The notes beneath the pieces are model-generated. The model saw nothing but the letters and a program-made list of their open reading frames with translations. It had not been told where the DNA came from and searched no databases. From Pyrocephalus nanus (Eukaryota > Chordata > Aves > Passeriformes > Tyrannidae), in contig CM076267.1 of assembly GCA_038380795.1 (NCBI GenBank), positions 38,192,232 to 38,256,231 of the forward strand: a stretch of DNA of 64,000 nucleotides. Reading direction: 5' to 3'. The position numbers were made by a program, and so were the translations under genes. Shown piece by piece: positions 51,173-63,700 of the stretch (its first letter is position 1; each line of letters begins with the position of its first letter).

Positions 51173-51650
51173 TGTACCGTGGAAGCTGTAAGGTGAAGGG
51201 TCCCGCCTGGACCTAACACCAGGGAATCTTTTGCAGCCGGGAACAGGGGACAATTTATAAATAAAAATGTATTCCTCTGTGCCACGTGGATACACAGAGA
51301 GACCCCGCATACCTTGGGGATGATGCAAGACCCCCCTGTACGAGCCCAGGGGAGATATCTTACAACCAGCCAAAAGGTAACACCCACCCCCAAAGCAGGG
51401 AAATTACCTTTTAAGGCAACAAACGGACAATGAATGAATATTCAACAGCTGATATCGAAGGGTACAAAAAAGCGCGATTTTCAAACAACGGTGTGCTCTT
51501 TGTATGGTTCAGAGGTGCACCCAGTGCTGGAAATGGGTAACCAGCACTGCAATAAACATCTCTTGCTATATTTCTTTGTCCTGCAGGTATTTTTGCTGTC
51601 TTCAGAATTCAAGAGAAGAAGTAACTTATAACACTGTTGAAAACAGAACT
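51173..51650 (+). mobile_element. possible alpharetrovirus/ERVK-like LTR fragment
   Basis: The stretch has higher CpG content than its flanks. It runs from 'tgtaccgtgg' through a 'ttttaaggcaacaaacgg' phrase, 'gaggtgcacccagtgctgg', then 'actgcaataaac' (AATAAA at 51551-51556) followed by a T-rich tail. This order resembles U3, R and U5 of avian ERVK/alpharetrovirus-type LTRs, whose U3 and R regions carry comparable phrases. I found neither a matching inverted terminus nor a target-site duplication, so both ends and the classification are uncertain. No viral coding sequence is attached. It might instead be another repeat. Confidence 0.35.
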
Positions 51651-54600
51651 TGCATCATTTTCACATGACAGAGGGGAAGTTGAAGGTTAAAATCTTGCTG
51701 GTAGGTAAACTGAAGTCTTATTGCTCATTAGTGGTACACTGCAGTCCTGAAGTGTAAAAAAAAACAACAATTGACTCATTATATGCTAACCTGCAGAAGG
51801 TGTGGAGGTAAAAATAACTAATGCTCGGAGTTTACCAGGTTGTTAAAAACAAAAAGAACAACAAAAGTTTAGTTACAAAATTTAAAACAAGGTAAATATG
51901 GTTTTCTAGGGTAAATTTCAAGCAGGCTAAAAAACGTTGTGGCTTCAGAATAGGAGTAGAAATATTTGACAGAAGTAAAAATCTACCTAAGAGTACAGCA
52001 AGGACTCTGTTGGTGGGGGAAGGCTGGGGAGGGCTCTCATTTGCAGAATGCTGGAAAGATTTGGGAAGGAATACATCCCTGTGCTGCCCTATTCTGTGCA
52101 TAGCTTTGTGCACCAAGATAGTACAGTGTTTAACTGACCAGCTTTTTACATTCAGGCAAAATCTGCCACCCCCCAGAGCAGATGAAAGTGTGCTGGGTTA
52201 TGAGAGAGTACCAGGCACACAGAGACAGCCACTGGAAAAGTTTGCTCCCCTTACCTGTTGCTGGTCTAAATGCCTTAATGTCAGCCTGCTGATATCACTT
52301 AAATCTGAATGGACTTACATTTAGATGTTTCCATAGAAAAATGTTCTGATTGCATCCTTGTAGCAGAATAAAAGAACTCAGGACCCTTCTCAGAGTTTTG
52401 CCAACTTACAGGAAAGAAAAGCATTTTCACAGCATGTTCTGAAAACCTCCATGCAGATACTATCATATGAGTACATTTAACCACCAGTTTGATGAATATG
52501 CCCATTTGCAGGTGAGGGTTTCTTACTGGAGAGGCATTTCAGCATTTAAAGGTGGGGTTTTTTTGAGATTATATTTCATTTTTTCATAAACCCATACAGC
52601 AAATCACAGCTGTGCAATCGGTACCTAACAATCAAAGTGAAGGGAATTGAAGTGGGGGTTCATATTTAATAATCTAAACCCTGTCTGTAGATCACCCAAT
52701 TAGAAAAAGTAGGTTTTGAGACGAAGAAAGAAAAAAAAAAAAAAAAAGGTAATGAACAAGTAAAATCATAGACTCTACTAATATGATCTGGACCAGAATC
52801 ACATGATTTCTTTACTTGAAGAAGAGAAACAGAAAAGAGAAACAGAAATGAGTAGTCTCAGAAAGCCCTAAGAGTAGATTCCTTTTCTGCACTAGAATGG
52901 TAATGGTCAGTGGGGACAAGTATGAGCATGCAAATTAATGGCCAGATTCAAACACCCACAGTTAAAATTATTCAGGTGAGAAATGATTATATTTTAGCTC
53001 CTTGCTGACTTTCAGAAGAACTGGAAAGACTCAAGAAAGATAGAAATGTGCAGACATAAATAAGAGACTGGTTGTATTTATTGCAGCTGAGCATTTGTCA
53101 TGGTACACTATGAGAGTTTCATCTGCACAGAATATTGATGTAGGCTTGAATTAATATTTCAAATCATTTCCTTCCTCCATCAGCACTCTTCTGCATTTTC
53201 CACTGCTCCACATTTAATATAGTAGTGCAAGTCTGAAGGAAAAGCTGCAGCTAATTTGCCTAGTGACCCTTATGAATGAAACAAATTATTCTATTTACTT
53301 GAGCAGCACTCTGATCCAACAGCAATTTTCTCAGCACAGCAATTTTGCTGCAGTTCCAGTGCAGAGAAATGTTTTCAGTCAACATTTAGTCATTCACACA
53401 AGTGTTATTAAACACTGCCAGTCATATACCAGTCAACCATAACTTACAACAGTCCAATCTTGTATTGAAAAATGAGTATGTTATGGGGAAAGTCAGGGAA
53501 AAAAATAACAGACAAATATTACTGAAAATCCAAGATATCTATGAACTGAATAAGATTCCACACACTTAGCCTGGGTTTGTTTTTGTTTTGTTTTGTTTTA
53601 AAGAAAATGTTGAAACCTTTGTACTTTTTTGATATTGGGTATTTTCTGCAGTGTAGTGCAGATAACATTCATTCATTCATCCAAAATCTCATCATTACAA
53701 AACAAGATAAAGGATTAGTGAAAAAAAGCCTTAATATTTCACTCAATTTACCCTCGTGAAAGCAAAAATAACATTTTTAGATTGGAAGGGATCTACAGGA
53801 CAACACATTTGTGAGATAGATGTAATTGTATAATATGATTAAAAAGGAAAATTCAAGGTCAACTACTGGAATGTTAGTCCTCCTCATCAGAAATAGTTTG
53901 TGGGAAACAGGTATCATGAAAACACTGCTTGAATATTACAATTTTTTTTTGCTGTGCTGCAGTAGATTTCTGATGTTGTTGAATACCTCTCTCTCATAAT
54001 TCACTATTTGACTGCTCTCTCTCTGTTTTTGTTTACACTTTGAAAAGTTAAGAATAACACCCTGATCTCTTTCACAAGCTGGTTGTTTGTTTAAAACCTT
54101 CACCTTTTACCACATAACTTTGTTACAGTTTTAATATACAACCTTTTTTTCCCCCCAAAGTCTGTTTTAAACAAACAAGCGTAGCCCGAAATAAACACAG
54201 CTTAAATTGGGTTTAGAATTCACCTGTGCTTAGAGTGAAACAAAATTATCCCTAAATTAAATAAAAATGTAATTCATATGCAAGCACAGTCGTGTCTATG
54301 CAGTGTGCATGAAAACAGGACAAAAACTTTTTTCCAGAATATCACTTCCTGCTGCTAAAATACAACTGTGTGGCTGAACTGGGCAATGCTTTCAGGAAAC
54401 TGTATCTTCTCCCACATCCCTCCAGCCTACACAAAAACATCACCCTAAATCAGAGAGGTGACACTCTAAAAAAACCATTCTTCTGATCCCTACTATTAGT
54501 TTGTCACTTTAATCATCTCTGACACCAGGTTTTAGTGCCAAACTATACACTGAACACATGAATAGCTGAAAATTACTTGTGGGATGGGAAAATGCTAGCA

Positions 54601-56579
54601 AGAAATAAGGGGGAAATTCCAATTTCATCTACCTCTAAATGACAGGTATTTGCAAGGTTGTCTTCGAGGGTGTATTATTCTCTTTTTAGAGGTACTAACT
54701 TGCATCACAAAACACTGCCAACATTTATTACTGGACAGAAGACTATCATTTAAAGTTCTATAGACAACTGAAGTTGTAGTCTCTACTTGTTTGACAATTA
54801 TGACAAAGGTTTTTACAGATGGCTTTGAATTTAAGCTTTCCATGGATTGATCATGTCATCTATGCAGTTGGATCCCAGAGAGGTGATGTACATACACAGC
54901 AGTCCCCTATCACATGTACATATCTAAATTCCTTAAAATCTCAGAGCTTTAACAGTCATTTAATACGTTCCTGGTGTTAATTATTAAGCAATCACAACAG
55001 TAAAACAATTCTTTGCTACCAAAATAGCCATAGCATGTGCTCTAAAACTATTCACATGTGCAGAATTCATCTGTATAGACCAGTATTTTCTTCGGGTTCA
55101 TACCTGGAGTCTCATTTGGAAGGGGCTGGAAGAGATCACACTTATCATTGCTAAGATACAGCCCCAGATCACCTGTGTTTGACAACCACCTTGGGGCAGT
55201 TGGTCACAAGTGAAGACAAGGCTCTGAACACCCAGCTTATGCAAATCCTTGAAATTTTGATGCAGAGGACACACAGCACAAGTACCCAGAGAGGCAACTA
55301 TCCTTACACAGCCTTACCCCATAGGGTTGCAGGGCTAGAGACAGGTACAGGCATTTCCAGACTGCAAAGACTCTTTTTAGGAGTTTCTTTTTAAGACAGA
55401 CATTTAGAGTGGGATTCACTTATCCATTCTTGCCATTGGTAAATAAAAGCACTTGCATTTCGGAATTCTGAAAGTTCTTGTTTTGCTAAGAATATGCTCA
55501 AGTTGAAGCCCTTCTAATCTAACATAACTGAAAATCTATCAACTCACTAACCAGTCTCTTCTAACTACAATGCCATTTTAATATTCCTTCAAAAGGTTCA
55601 AGAACTCTACTGATAAGTCTGGAGAACAACCCAGCAATACTATTAGAGCTCTTCAGTGTGAAAGTGTTATGGAAACTCAGTAATCTCAATTATTCACATA
55701 CTCAACGTAGGCATCTAATATTAATAAAATTGAATATTAAATTGCGTTTTGTTTCATTTATTCCATATTACCACTTTTTGGTAGGAATGGCTATTAACTA
55801 TTCAGAGGAAAGAAGAAAAATTCTCAATGAAATACATGTTAATCATTTTAGAAAATGTTGGATGGTAATCATGGCAAAAATCCAGAGTTCTCCTTGTAGT
55901 CTGATGCCAATTTATCTGCTAGAATGTTCAGGAGAGGAATAGTTGTGATCTTCCTACTACGTTTTATATTAAAAGTCAGCAAAACTGATAAAAAGAACCC
56001 AGTGCCTTGAAAAGGATACTTTTTGTCCATGAGGGTTCATTTCCTTCTCCTAATGACTAGCAATTAAGTAAAATTTTTTTTTTTTTTTCCTAAGGAGACA
56101 ACTATTTTCTTGAAATTTTCTTCTGGCTTGGGCAGAGAGGGAGAAAATAATTTTTCATTCAAATAACCCATTTTTTGTTCAACAGCTTGCAGAGCTGACT
56201 TGCAACTAATTTTTTCATTTGCCCATGGGAAATTTGCCATTTGGGACCTTTAGAGCTAGTGAATTGTGTAGACACTCCATGCAAACTTTCTTCGGGTATC
56301 TATGGAAAATTCTCTTCTTGGCTTATGTAATTTAACTCCATCACCTAAAACAGTCTAATTGAAAAGCTTTTCATTTGGAATTCAGTTCCCCCCAGGTGGA
56401 TTCTCTCTTTTTACCTATGATTGTTCCCCCATCCATGTGTTCTCCTTTGGAATGCTTAGGCTGATCACTCGCTCCACGAAAGCCACTGAGCACATGACCC
56501 TGTAGGTCCTTGTCACTTAGAAAAGGGTTCCTACAACAGTCTCTGAGGTAACCACAGGAAGAATGTGCTACCAAAGTAT
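51651..56579. other. non-coding unique sequence
   Basis: No gene is supported. An A20 run lies near 52731-52747. At 53777-53797 'tagattggaagggatct' is reminiscent of the L3/CR1-like LINE phrase 'actggaagggacct', but the similarity is too short to call. Frames are about 104 codons at most. Confidence 0.5.
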
Positions 56580-56690
56580 CTCCTCATTTTGCAGTCGCAA
56601 AAACCGAAGCAAAACTTGAAATGCTTGACCCAGTCACAAAGCAAAATCATAACTTGGTATCTTCTCCCCCAGAGCGCTTAGCAAAAAGAG
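56580..56690 (+). repeat. possible ancient MIR/L3 relic
   Basis: The order 'ctcattttgcag', 'aaaccgaagcaaaact', 'atgcttgacccagtcacaaagcaa' parallels the MIR/L3 tail pattern 'ctcattttacag', 'gaaactgaggc', 'gacttgcccaaggtcacacagc'. It is very diverged and judged by eye. Confidence 0.35.
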
Positions 56691-57249
56691 CAGTTGTTAC
56701 ACGTATTCAGAACAGTTAAGAGCAGGCAATTCTTCCAGTTAAAACCTGGAAACTTTCTTTTCCAGCACTTTGGGCTCACAGCTGAGATAGATAACCTTCA
56801 TGGAAACAGCGACTACTTTTTCCCAGTCTTTAAAGATCCATCCATTTCAAAAAGGAAAAGCTGATGATGCAAAAGCAAGGAAAGCTTAAACAACCACAGC
56901 TTAGTGCTGTGCCTAAAAACAAATCACAGATTTTAAAAAGGATTTTGGTAGCTAAACTCTCAGGCTTGAATAAAAGGCATAGGAATTTACTGACTAGGTT
57001 GATAGATAGCACTGGAATCTATAACCTTAAAACCAATGAATTTTTTCTAAATATCAAGAGAAATCCAATTCAGCATGTGTTTGAGAGAACTACTCTATCA
57101 ATAGAAATGACTGAAGTTCAGTTTGGAGCCATAAGCACTGGAACATATTTTAAGCTTATTGCACAATATTAATGTTCATAACTTCTTTTAAAAATGGGGA
57201 ATCTTGTACATCGTCATCCTTTACAGTATGATTCAAATTCAATTCTACC
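56691..57249. other. non-coding unique sequence
   Basis: AT-rich, with a 102-codon plus-strand frame (56864-57172) rich in Lys and Asn and without a recognisable domain. No repeat family is visible. Confidence 0.45.
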
Positions 57250-58624
57250 ATAACATTGTTTTTCACTGGTTTGAGAGCCATGAGTGAGGTGGGAAGTGAG
57301 TCTCAGGAGGCTGGGAATGAGTCCCACAAACTGGTGGGACATCCCACCCCACAATGGGATGGACTCCTCCCAAGAGTCTGAAAAGCTTTGCTTTAGTTTG
57401 GCTTTATAAATTGCAAACTGAAGTGATTGTCGATGTGATGGCCCTTGCTGTCCTGTGTCTTTGGTGAGGTGTTGACTCAGTACCTTTATTGGAGCTGCTG
57501 TTTGGTGTCCCTAATTGACCTGTAAGGTCCTGGTTTGTTCCCTGCTTCTCCCAGCTTGTTCAGGAGATGGAATTCCAGCGCTACAGTATAGATGGCTCAT
57601 GGTGCTCCCAAAAGGAGCCTTTCTGCCTTCGGGACAAGTTGTGATGCCACTGGAGCTGTTGGGAGAAGCGGAGGGTCGGCAGTGCCAGGCCTGGAATGCT
57701 GCTGCTGTGGCACAGACGCTGCTCCTTGGCAGGTTCTTGGGTTGGATTCCTTGGCTGCCACTGGGCAAGGCCTGAAAGGGCCTCAGTTGTGTAGGGAACA
57801 AAACATGGAATAGGAAAGCAAAGTGAAGAAGGTTCTGTTTTCAGAGAGAATCATTGGATTTTCTGTTTCTGCAGGGACACTGAGCTGCTCCAACTGTGCC
57901 AAGAGCACATGGGCTGTGAAGGTTTGGGGCAGTCTGGAAGCTCCCTTGTGCCCAAAGGATCCTGGCAAGTGCAGCCCTGGAAGAGTCAGGAATAATGAGA
58001 AGTGCCTCAGTTCTCATAAAGCTCAGCTTTGTAAGACACGTCTCAAGACCAGACAAAATCCTCCAGCAGTGAGCTTGGCAGAAAAGGCCAAGTGAAGCAA
58101 AGCAGCATGAAAATCTAGAACTGTTTGGGGATGGCAGGTGAAAGCTGGAGCCCTCCCAGGTCAAGGTGTCTGATCCCCACAATCCTCTTTGTGTCCTCTG
58201 CCAGCAGCTGCTCTTGGTCATTCTTGTGGTTTGCAGGGAGTAAAAATGGCCTTGAGGATTAGCTTCAGGCAACAGGGATTCGCTTCCTTATGGGTGTCCT
58301 TGAAATGGAAGTGAGGCTTGGTGAAAAATGAGGAGGCTCCAGGAGTGCTGGGGCTGGAGAGTCCACAGTGAGGTTGGTTTGAGTGTCCTGATGTCCTTGA
58401 CCAATGCTGTGCTGTCATCAAGTGCCCTCATTCTGATTTAAACTGTCCTTAAATGTGCTGCCAGTCCAAACTGAAGTACAAGATAATTGTGGAAAGCTTG
58501 GTGTTCCCAAGGGAATGCTTTAGGGATGTGCAGCTTCTGAACTGCAGAAAGAATGTGGGTTCCCCCAGAACCCTGCTGGGCTGTGTGGTTTGGTTTTTTG
58601 TTTTTTTTTTCCTTATTTTTTTTT
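57250..58624. other. unclassified GC-richer block
   Basis: About 1.4 kb is clearly richer in G and C and in short open frames (up to 143 codons, both strands) than the AT-rich flanks. It resembles neither CR1 nor the LTRs elsewhere in the window. I see no terminal repeats and no domain in the frames. It could be an unrecognised repeat interior, a decayed processed gene copy or a non-coding RNA exon. The composition contrast is seen directly, and its nature is not known. Confidence 0.4.
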
Positions 58625-58703
58625 CCCACTCCGTACCCCGGGAAAAATCCAGTCCGGATTTTCCCCCATTCCGCATGCTGGGAAAAATCTGGGATATCGC
58701 CGT
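58625..58703. repeat. CpG-rich two-copy tandem repeat (about 40 bp)
   Basis: Copy 1 starts 'cccactccgtaccccggg' (58625-58664). Copy 2 starts 'cccattccgcatgctggg' (58665 to about 58703). Both continue 'aaaaatc(c/t)'. Copy 1 also contains an internal inverted pair 'ggaaaaatcc' / 'ggattttccc'. The CpG density is far above the window background. It follows a T-rich tract (58590-58624). Confidence 0.75.
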
Positions 58704-59619
58704 TATGAAAATACAGTTGTTTTGAGTGGGATAACAGCAGCCATTCTGTGATGTTGTGACAAATCAAAATGTAAATCCCTATTTAAAGGTATGCAAAATC
58801 TAAGCTACAATTCACATTTCTTTCAGAATTACTTAACTGATCTCAGTGACCATACCTAAATTTACACTGTGTAATTAAGATTAATTCCAGGCTCCAACTG
58901 GTGTCAAATTGACAGCCAAGAGAGGAACAAAAAGTTTCTATTTGTCCAACAGAGAGAGCACTGAAAGCTATTCGCTAAGGTTGATCTTGGATTTGATCCT
59001 TGTTCCTCACTCTTGTCAAAGAGACTTGCTCTAAAGTCAGGGGATAAAACTTCACCCTCACTGAGGTCAGTGAAGGCAGAATTTTTCATCAAGTGCTTTA
59101 CTTTCAACTGGTGAAACCTCTAGGAAGCGTGAAGCTGATAAGGGTTCAACCAGTAGCAACTGTTTACCTGTACTACCTTTGGTCCACAGCTAAACATAAA
59201 AACATTTTACAAAGGCAGTAAGTTCCGCTGAAAAGTAAAAAAAAAAAAAAAAAGCAGTAAGTAAAAGCAGTAAGCTGCTTCTGATTGGAGCCAAAATCAG
59301 AATAAACTGCTCACAGTAAACAGGCATGTCACACTAAAGCAGTTTAGTCTGGAACCTTCATAACATTAACGCCCTTTAACGAGCTTTTCATTACTACCTT
59401 TATACCTCAGGACTGGTTCATATTTTTGCCACTTCCTCTTGATAAAAAGTCACTGGTGAGTGGTGACTGGTTAGGTTATTCCATAATCTCTTTGGATTTC
59501 ATTACAAAGATTTCTTGGAGTGATCTAACACGTTCCATCTCCTAGCAACTGAGTTAACAATTACTTAAGTAACTGAAAGCTCTGCTCCATAAGCCTACAA
59601 CTAGGACAGGGGAAAACAT

Positions 59620-59870
59620 CCGTATTCTACAGTGCCACCGAGGAACTACCGGTCCTTTGCCTCGCAGTGACATCCCTGCAAAGGCTGTGAGTGGCACAAT
59701 TACTTCCAGGCGGGTTTGCATTGCTGGAAATAATGTGGCATGATTGCTGTGCGTTCGCTCCTTTGTTGCTGCGATGACAATAGCGCTGCTATTGTAGATG
59801 CAAATGAGGTAGCAAGGGCTAACAGCGTTCCTTAACCTCGCTAAAAAAACCTCTGGTGCTTCCCTGCGTC
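59620..59870. promoter_or_regulatory. CpG-enriched segment with SOX/OCT-like motif pair
   Basis: I count roughly 12 CpG sites by eye in about 240 bases, against a CpG-poor background. It includes an 8-bp hairpin 'acaatagc' (59777-59784) / 'gctattgt' (59788-59795), whose right arm supplies an ATTGT SOX-type core. Two bases later comes a perfect octamer ATGCAAAT (59798-59805). SOX-OCT composites normally have ATTGT followed closely by the octamer. The spacing here is one base more than the commonest form. Regulatory function is inference. Confidence 0.3.
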
Positions 59871-60454
59871 CTGTTTGCCTTAGAAGTGAACCAGACTATT
59901 TAGGAAACATAACACTACCCAGTGAAGTTAAAAAAAAAAAAAAAAAAAGTGGTTAACTTGAGAACGAATATCTGTTGTTGTGACAGGGGTGTCGCTGTTA
60001 AGACAAACCGAGGTGGTGAACAGAACAGGAGAACCAAATGCTGGAAGATGTCAAAGTTTTGCCCGTAGGTTTGATTCTTTAATTAAGGAGATCAGCAGGG
60101 GAAACTGAGGCACAACCTGCATGAGTCACTTGAATTGCCAGAGCATTCCTGTCACGTTAGATACTCCAGAGAAGAGGCCTGACAAAGCTCAAGGGCATAA
60201 GAGGGTGTACTCTACAAACCATCTAAATCTTATCGATAGAATATCGCATTACATGTGCTGCACACAGGAAATGAAGTATCAATAATCTCTAATCCATGTA
60301 AAAGACTTGGGATGAAAGCAGTTTTAGGCAGGCTAATTTGATAAAACCAGGCTGTATAGTCAACTTCTTAAAAGCCACACAGGAGTTATGGATTTTCATT
60401 TCTCTTTAGATAAATGGTAGCTCTGTCCTACACTCATTAAAGTTTTGCTTAGCT

Positions 60455-60484
60455 AAAAAACAAAACAAAACAAAACAAAACAAC
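60455..60484. repeat. (CAAAA)n microsatellite
   Basis: About five CAAAA units after an A6 run, immediately upstream of the CR1 fragment. Confidence 0.85.
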
Positions 60485-60544
60485 AAAAAACACATCAACC
60501 TGAGACAAGATGTGGTCAGACAACAGAAGGGCAATAAAAATGTA

Positions 60545-60762
60545 CAAATGGAAAGAGGGGAAATTTGGGTTAGATTTTTGGAAGAGATTTTTTACTTTGA
60601 GGGTGGTGAGACACTGGCAGAGGTCATCCGAGTAGGTTTTGGATTCCCCAACCCTGGCAGTGCTCAAAGCCAGGTTGGACAGGGACATGAGCAACCTGGT
60701 CTAGTGGGAGTGGGTCTAGATGATCTTTAATGTCTATTCCAACCCCTGAACATTCTGTGACA
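60545..60762 (+). mobile_element. CR1 LINE, 5'-truncated 3' end
   Basis: CR1 phrases occur in order: 'aaatggaaagaggggaaatt', 'ttactttgagggtggtgaga', 'cactggcagaggtc', 'ttccccaaccctggcagtgc', 'tcaaagccaggttggacagg', 'gagcaacctggtctagtggg', 'tctagatgatctttaatgtc', 'ttccaaccc' and 'cattctgtgacac' as a decayed terminus. It belongs to the same broad type as the copy at 10.7 kb. No coding capacity remains. Confidence 0.94.
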
Positions 60763-63700
60763 CTCGTGAGTAGTAAATAGTGCTGCAAAACAAGATAATG
60801 GTAGAGCAAAGAGATGAAAATCCAACTTTCCAGCCTGCCACCCCAGGCTATCAAAATAGAGGAGCTCAATATGCCCATCAGGCAGAGAATTACTTACCCC
60901 TAAAACTGCAAAATTCATTAGGAACCAAGATAAGAATCAGAATGGTACAAACTCCACGACCTGAACCTCTCAGTGAGTTCAATGCCGTCTTTAGGGCCAA
61001 AATGGAAGAGACACAGGAATCTCCTGGAGGAAGCCCTTCTGCATTGAAGATTAAAAAGGATGACCAAACAGAGCATTCAGGTTACCTCTGCAGCAGATGC
61101 CAAGCAAATAGTGGCATTAATAGACTTGTGTTGTATTTGCCCTGTATTTCCCCTTGTCCATTATTCAAGTTGCTTAATGATAATGGTTCATTTCAGTCTT
61201 CATCTGCAAGGGAAATGCTGATTATTTTTGTATTTATTTCCTAAATTGAATCCAGAAGCTGTGAAAGATGCAAGATTGATTTCCCTGTGCCTGCCAGCTA
61301 CTGAGAAGACAGCAGGAGCACAGCCAACCCCGAGGACTAATTCCACTGCTTATTACTGCTGATAAACACCCAGAGCACAACCCTCTGTTCTCCCTGCCAC
61401 AAGTCAATCACAAGAGTCAGGAGGCAGTTTGCTCTTTACTAGAATAATAGCCCAGCAATTATAAGCTTGCTTCAACTCTCTCTCCACATGCCATTTTTCC
61501 CCTGAATGCTGGTGGGACAGGCTGCAGCCCAGCAGCTCTCATATCTTCATTTCCTTTCCTAGGAAGACAAACAGCAATTCTGGGAGAGATGTTTTATTCA
61601 AACTGTTGTTCTGTAAGGAAAAGCTGCCTATCACTGTCTCTGGGCAGGCCTTTCTGTTCCCATTTTCAATGGGCTGCATAAACTCTACCAGTTAACCAAC
61701 ACCTAATTAACTGCTTACAGACTACAATACTTTAAAACCCCAGCTGCCAGCAAATTTCATCTGTACATTAATAGAGCCTTTGAAAGATTTTTCCTGACTC
61801 AGAAAAAGTGGGAAAAATAAACTTTAGAGAAATGGGGATACAGAATGACCAAAGAGACATAAAAGGCAAAGAATTCCATCCAAAAAAAACCACACAAAAA
61901 ATGTTGTGTGTTGAGATCATAATCTGTAAATATATAAATAATGCAAATGTATTTCTGTATTTAAGCATTTAGATGGTTTACACACAGGATCTTCTGAACA
62001 ATCCTAGATAGAAACATCAACTGATATTGTTGAAAGGAAAAAATTAGATTGCTCTACTGACTTTTTTTTTTTTGTCATCTCATTTTTGTTCCTCAGGGAT
62101 TGCTCCCAAAAGCAACCCCGAGAAGTCAGCCTTGATAGAACAAATAAAGAGGGTGAAGCTCCAGGTGTCGAGTCTTCAGGATTCTGCAACCACTAAGAAT
62201 TAAACTAGATCCTCAGATTTGACTGCTCAGAGGTTCCACCAGCTCCTGCAAGGCTCAAATGGATTATTACACCTAAGAATTTTGGCTAAAATGAGCCTAA
62301 GCGTGATTATTGCTGGTGTAATGCCAACATCAACCACAGCTACCCACTGCACTGATGATTCCTGTGTGCAAACAGCCTTGAAACAACAAGCTTTTGTTGT
62401 CCTTTAATTGATTTTAAAATTGCCTGCCACATGCCCTGGAAAATAACAATTTACAGTCTATACTAGTCTGGATAAACAAGTATGAATAATCTCAGAGATA
62501 AATAAATACTTTTGTATCCAATCTCTCTCCTTCCCTTCTCCTCTTGCTTTCCTATTTGGTAGCAACGTGATGATGACGCTACACAGCACACAGAAATCTT
62601 CTTGTAACGCTGCTTTGATCTGTCTCCCTCGCTAAATTTAAAATCAAGGGAAGAAATTTGTTTGCTCGTTGTGCTGAGGAAGAGAGAAAGGCTTAACCCA
62701 CTCCAAGCAGAAATTAAACTATGCAACTCATAGTTAAATTGCTTCAGAGAGAGTCTTAGTAACAAAAAGACTCCTCTTGTAAAATAGCTTTATATTGGTA
62801 GGTATCACAAGAGTCTGACTGGAAAGATTATGTTCTTTTCTCTTTACTCCAAAGTAGTAAGTTATAATATACAATTATTTCTTGGTTTAGAGCAGCCTGC
62901 ACAAGCCAAGGCAAAATATGCTTCTCCCATCTTGTTTTACAAGGATTTATGTACACTTTGAGTATCACTTATATGGAAATATATCTTCAAAACTAAACTG
63001 CTTTCCAATACTGAGTAGTACAGAAATCTGAAGCAAAATAAATAAGCAAATATGCTGTTGTTGTGTGAATGTCAACAGGTCTTCATTTGAATTTCTATCT
63101 GAACTTTAATTACTTACTTGTGGGGTATATATATTTACATCTATATAAGCTTTTCCTGGTAGGGTTTGATTAAAAACTCCACTCAGCAAAATACTCAAAC
63201 TAACCAGGTCTGCTGGAAGTTTCACCAATCCACTTAAATGGAAAACATCCTCCCAAATGAGTGCCCAGCTATCCATTCTACAACCACCAGTAACACAAAG
63301 CTGATTTTGAAAGGATGCCTGGTTATGGTGCATTTATCAGGTCATCTTTGCTGTGGGTTGCTAACTAGTTTTTCACCACCATTCACATAAAAATATTACT
63401 TGAATGATGAATTACCTTCTGATTTAACAGTTGCTTTTAGCTGGCAAATATTGGCAGTGATTCCCTCCTCCAGTTTGACTCAGGGTGTGAGTCACGACCT
63501 CCCTAGGGGATTTCATATTTCCAGAACTCCCTGCAGAGCCACCACCACATGCAGCACCTGCATGGCAAGGAACTGGATGTATTTCTACCCTCGTAAATAA
63601 TGCAACATTTTAACGTTGCTAATTACGACATGTACATAATTTACTGCTCCCTAGAGGCAACAGAATTTTCTCTCCTCTACAGAGTGCATAATATTAGTTT

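Larger units (their letters stand above)
58704..60544. other. non-coding sequence with a CpG-enriched segment
   Basis: No gene is supported. An A18 run (about 59238-59255), an A17-18 run (about 59931-59948) and the short repeat 'gcagtaagtaaaagcagtaag' near 59256-59276 are present. The segment at 59620-59870 is described separately. A phrase 'gggaaactgaggcacaacctg' near 60100 might be a further MIR trace. Confidence 0.45.

Noticed and set aside
57841..58272. 143-codon minus-strand open frame
   Set aside because: There is no recognisable domain, and a comparable frame lies on the opposite strand. I treat it as a by-product of the GC-richer block.
60780..61244. 154-codon plus-strand open frame after the CR1 fragment
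   Set aside because: It does not resemble CR1 ORF1 or ORF2, lies downstream of the element's 3' end, and has no splice or domain support.
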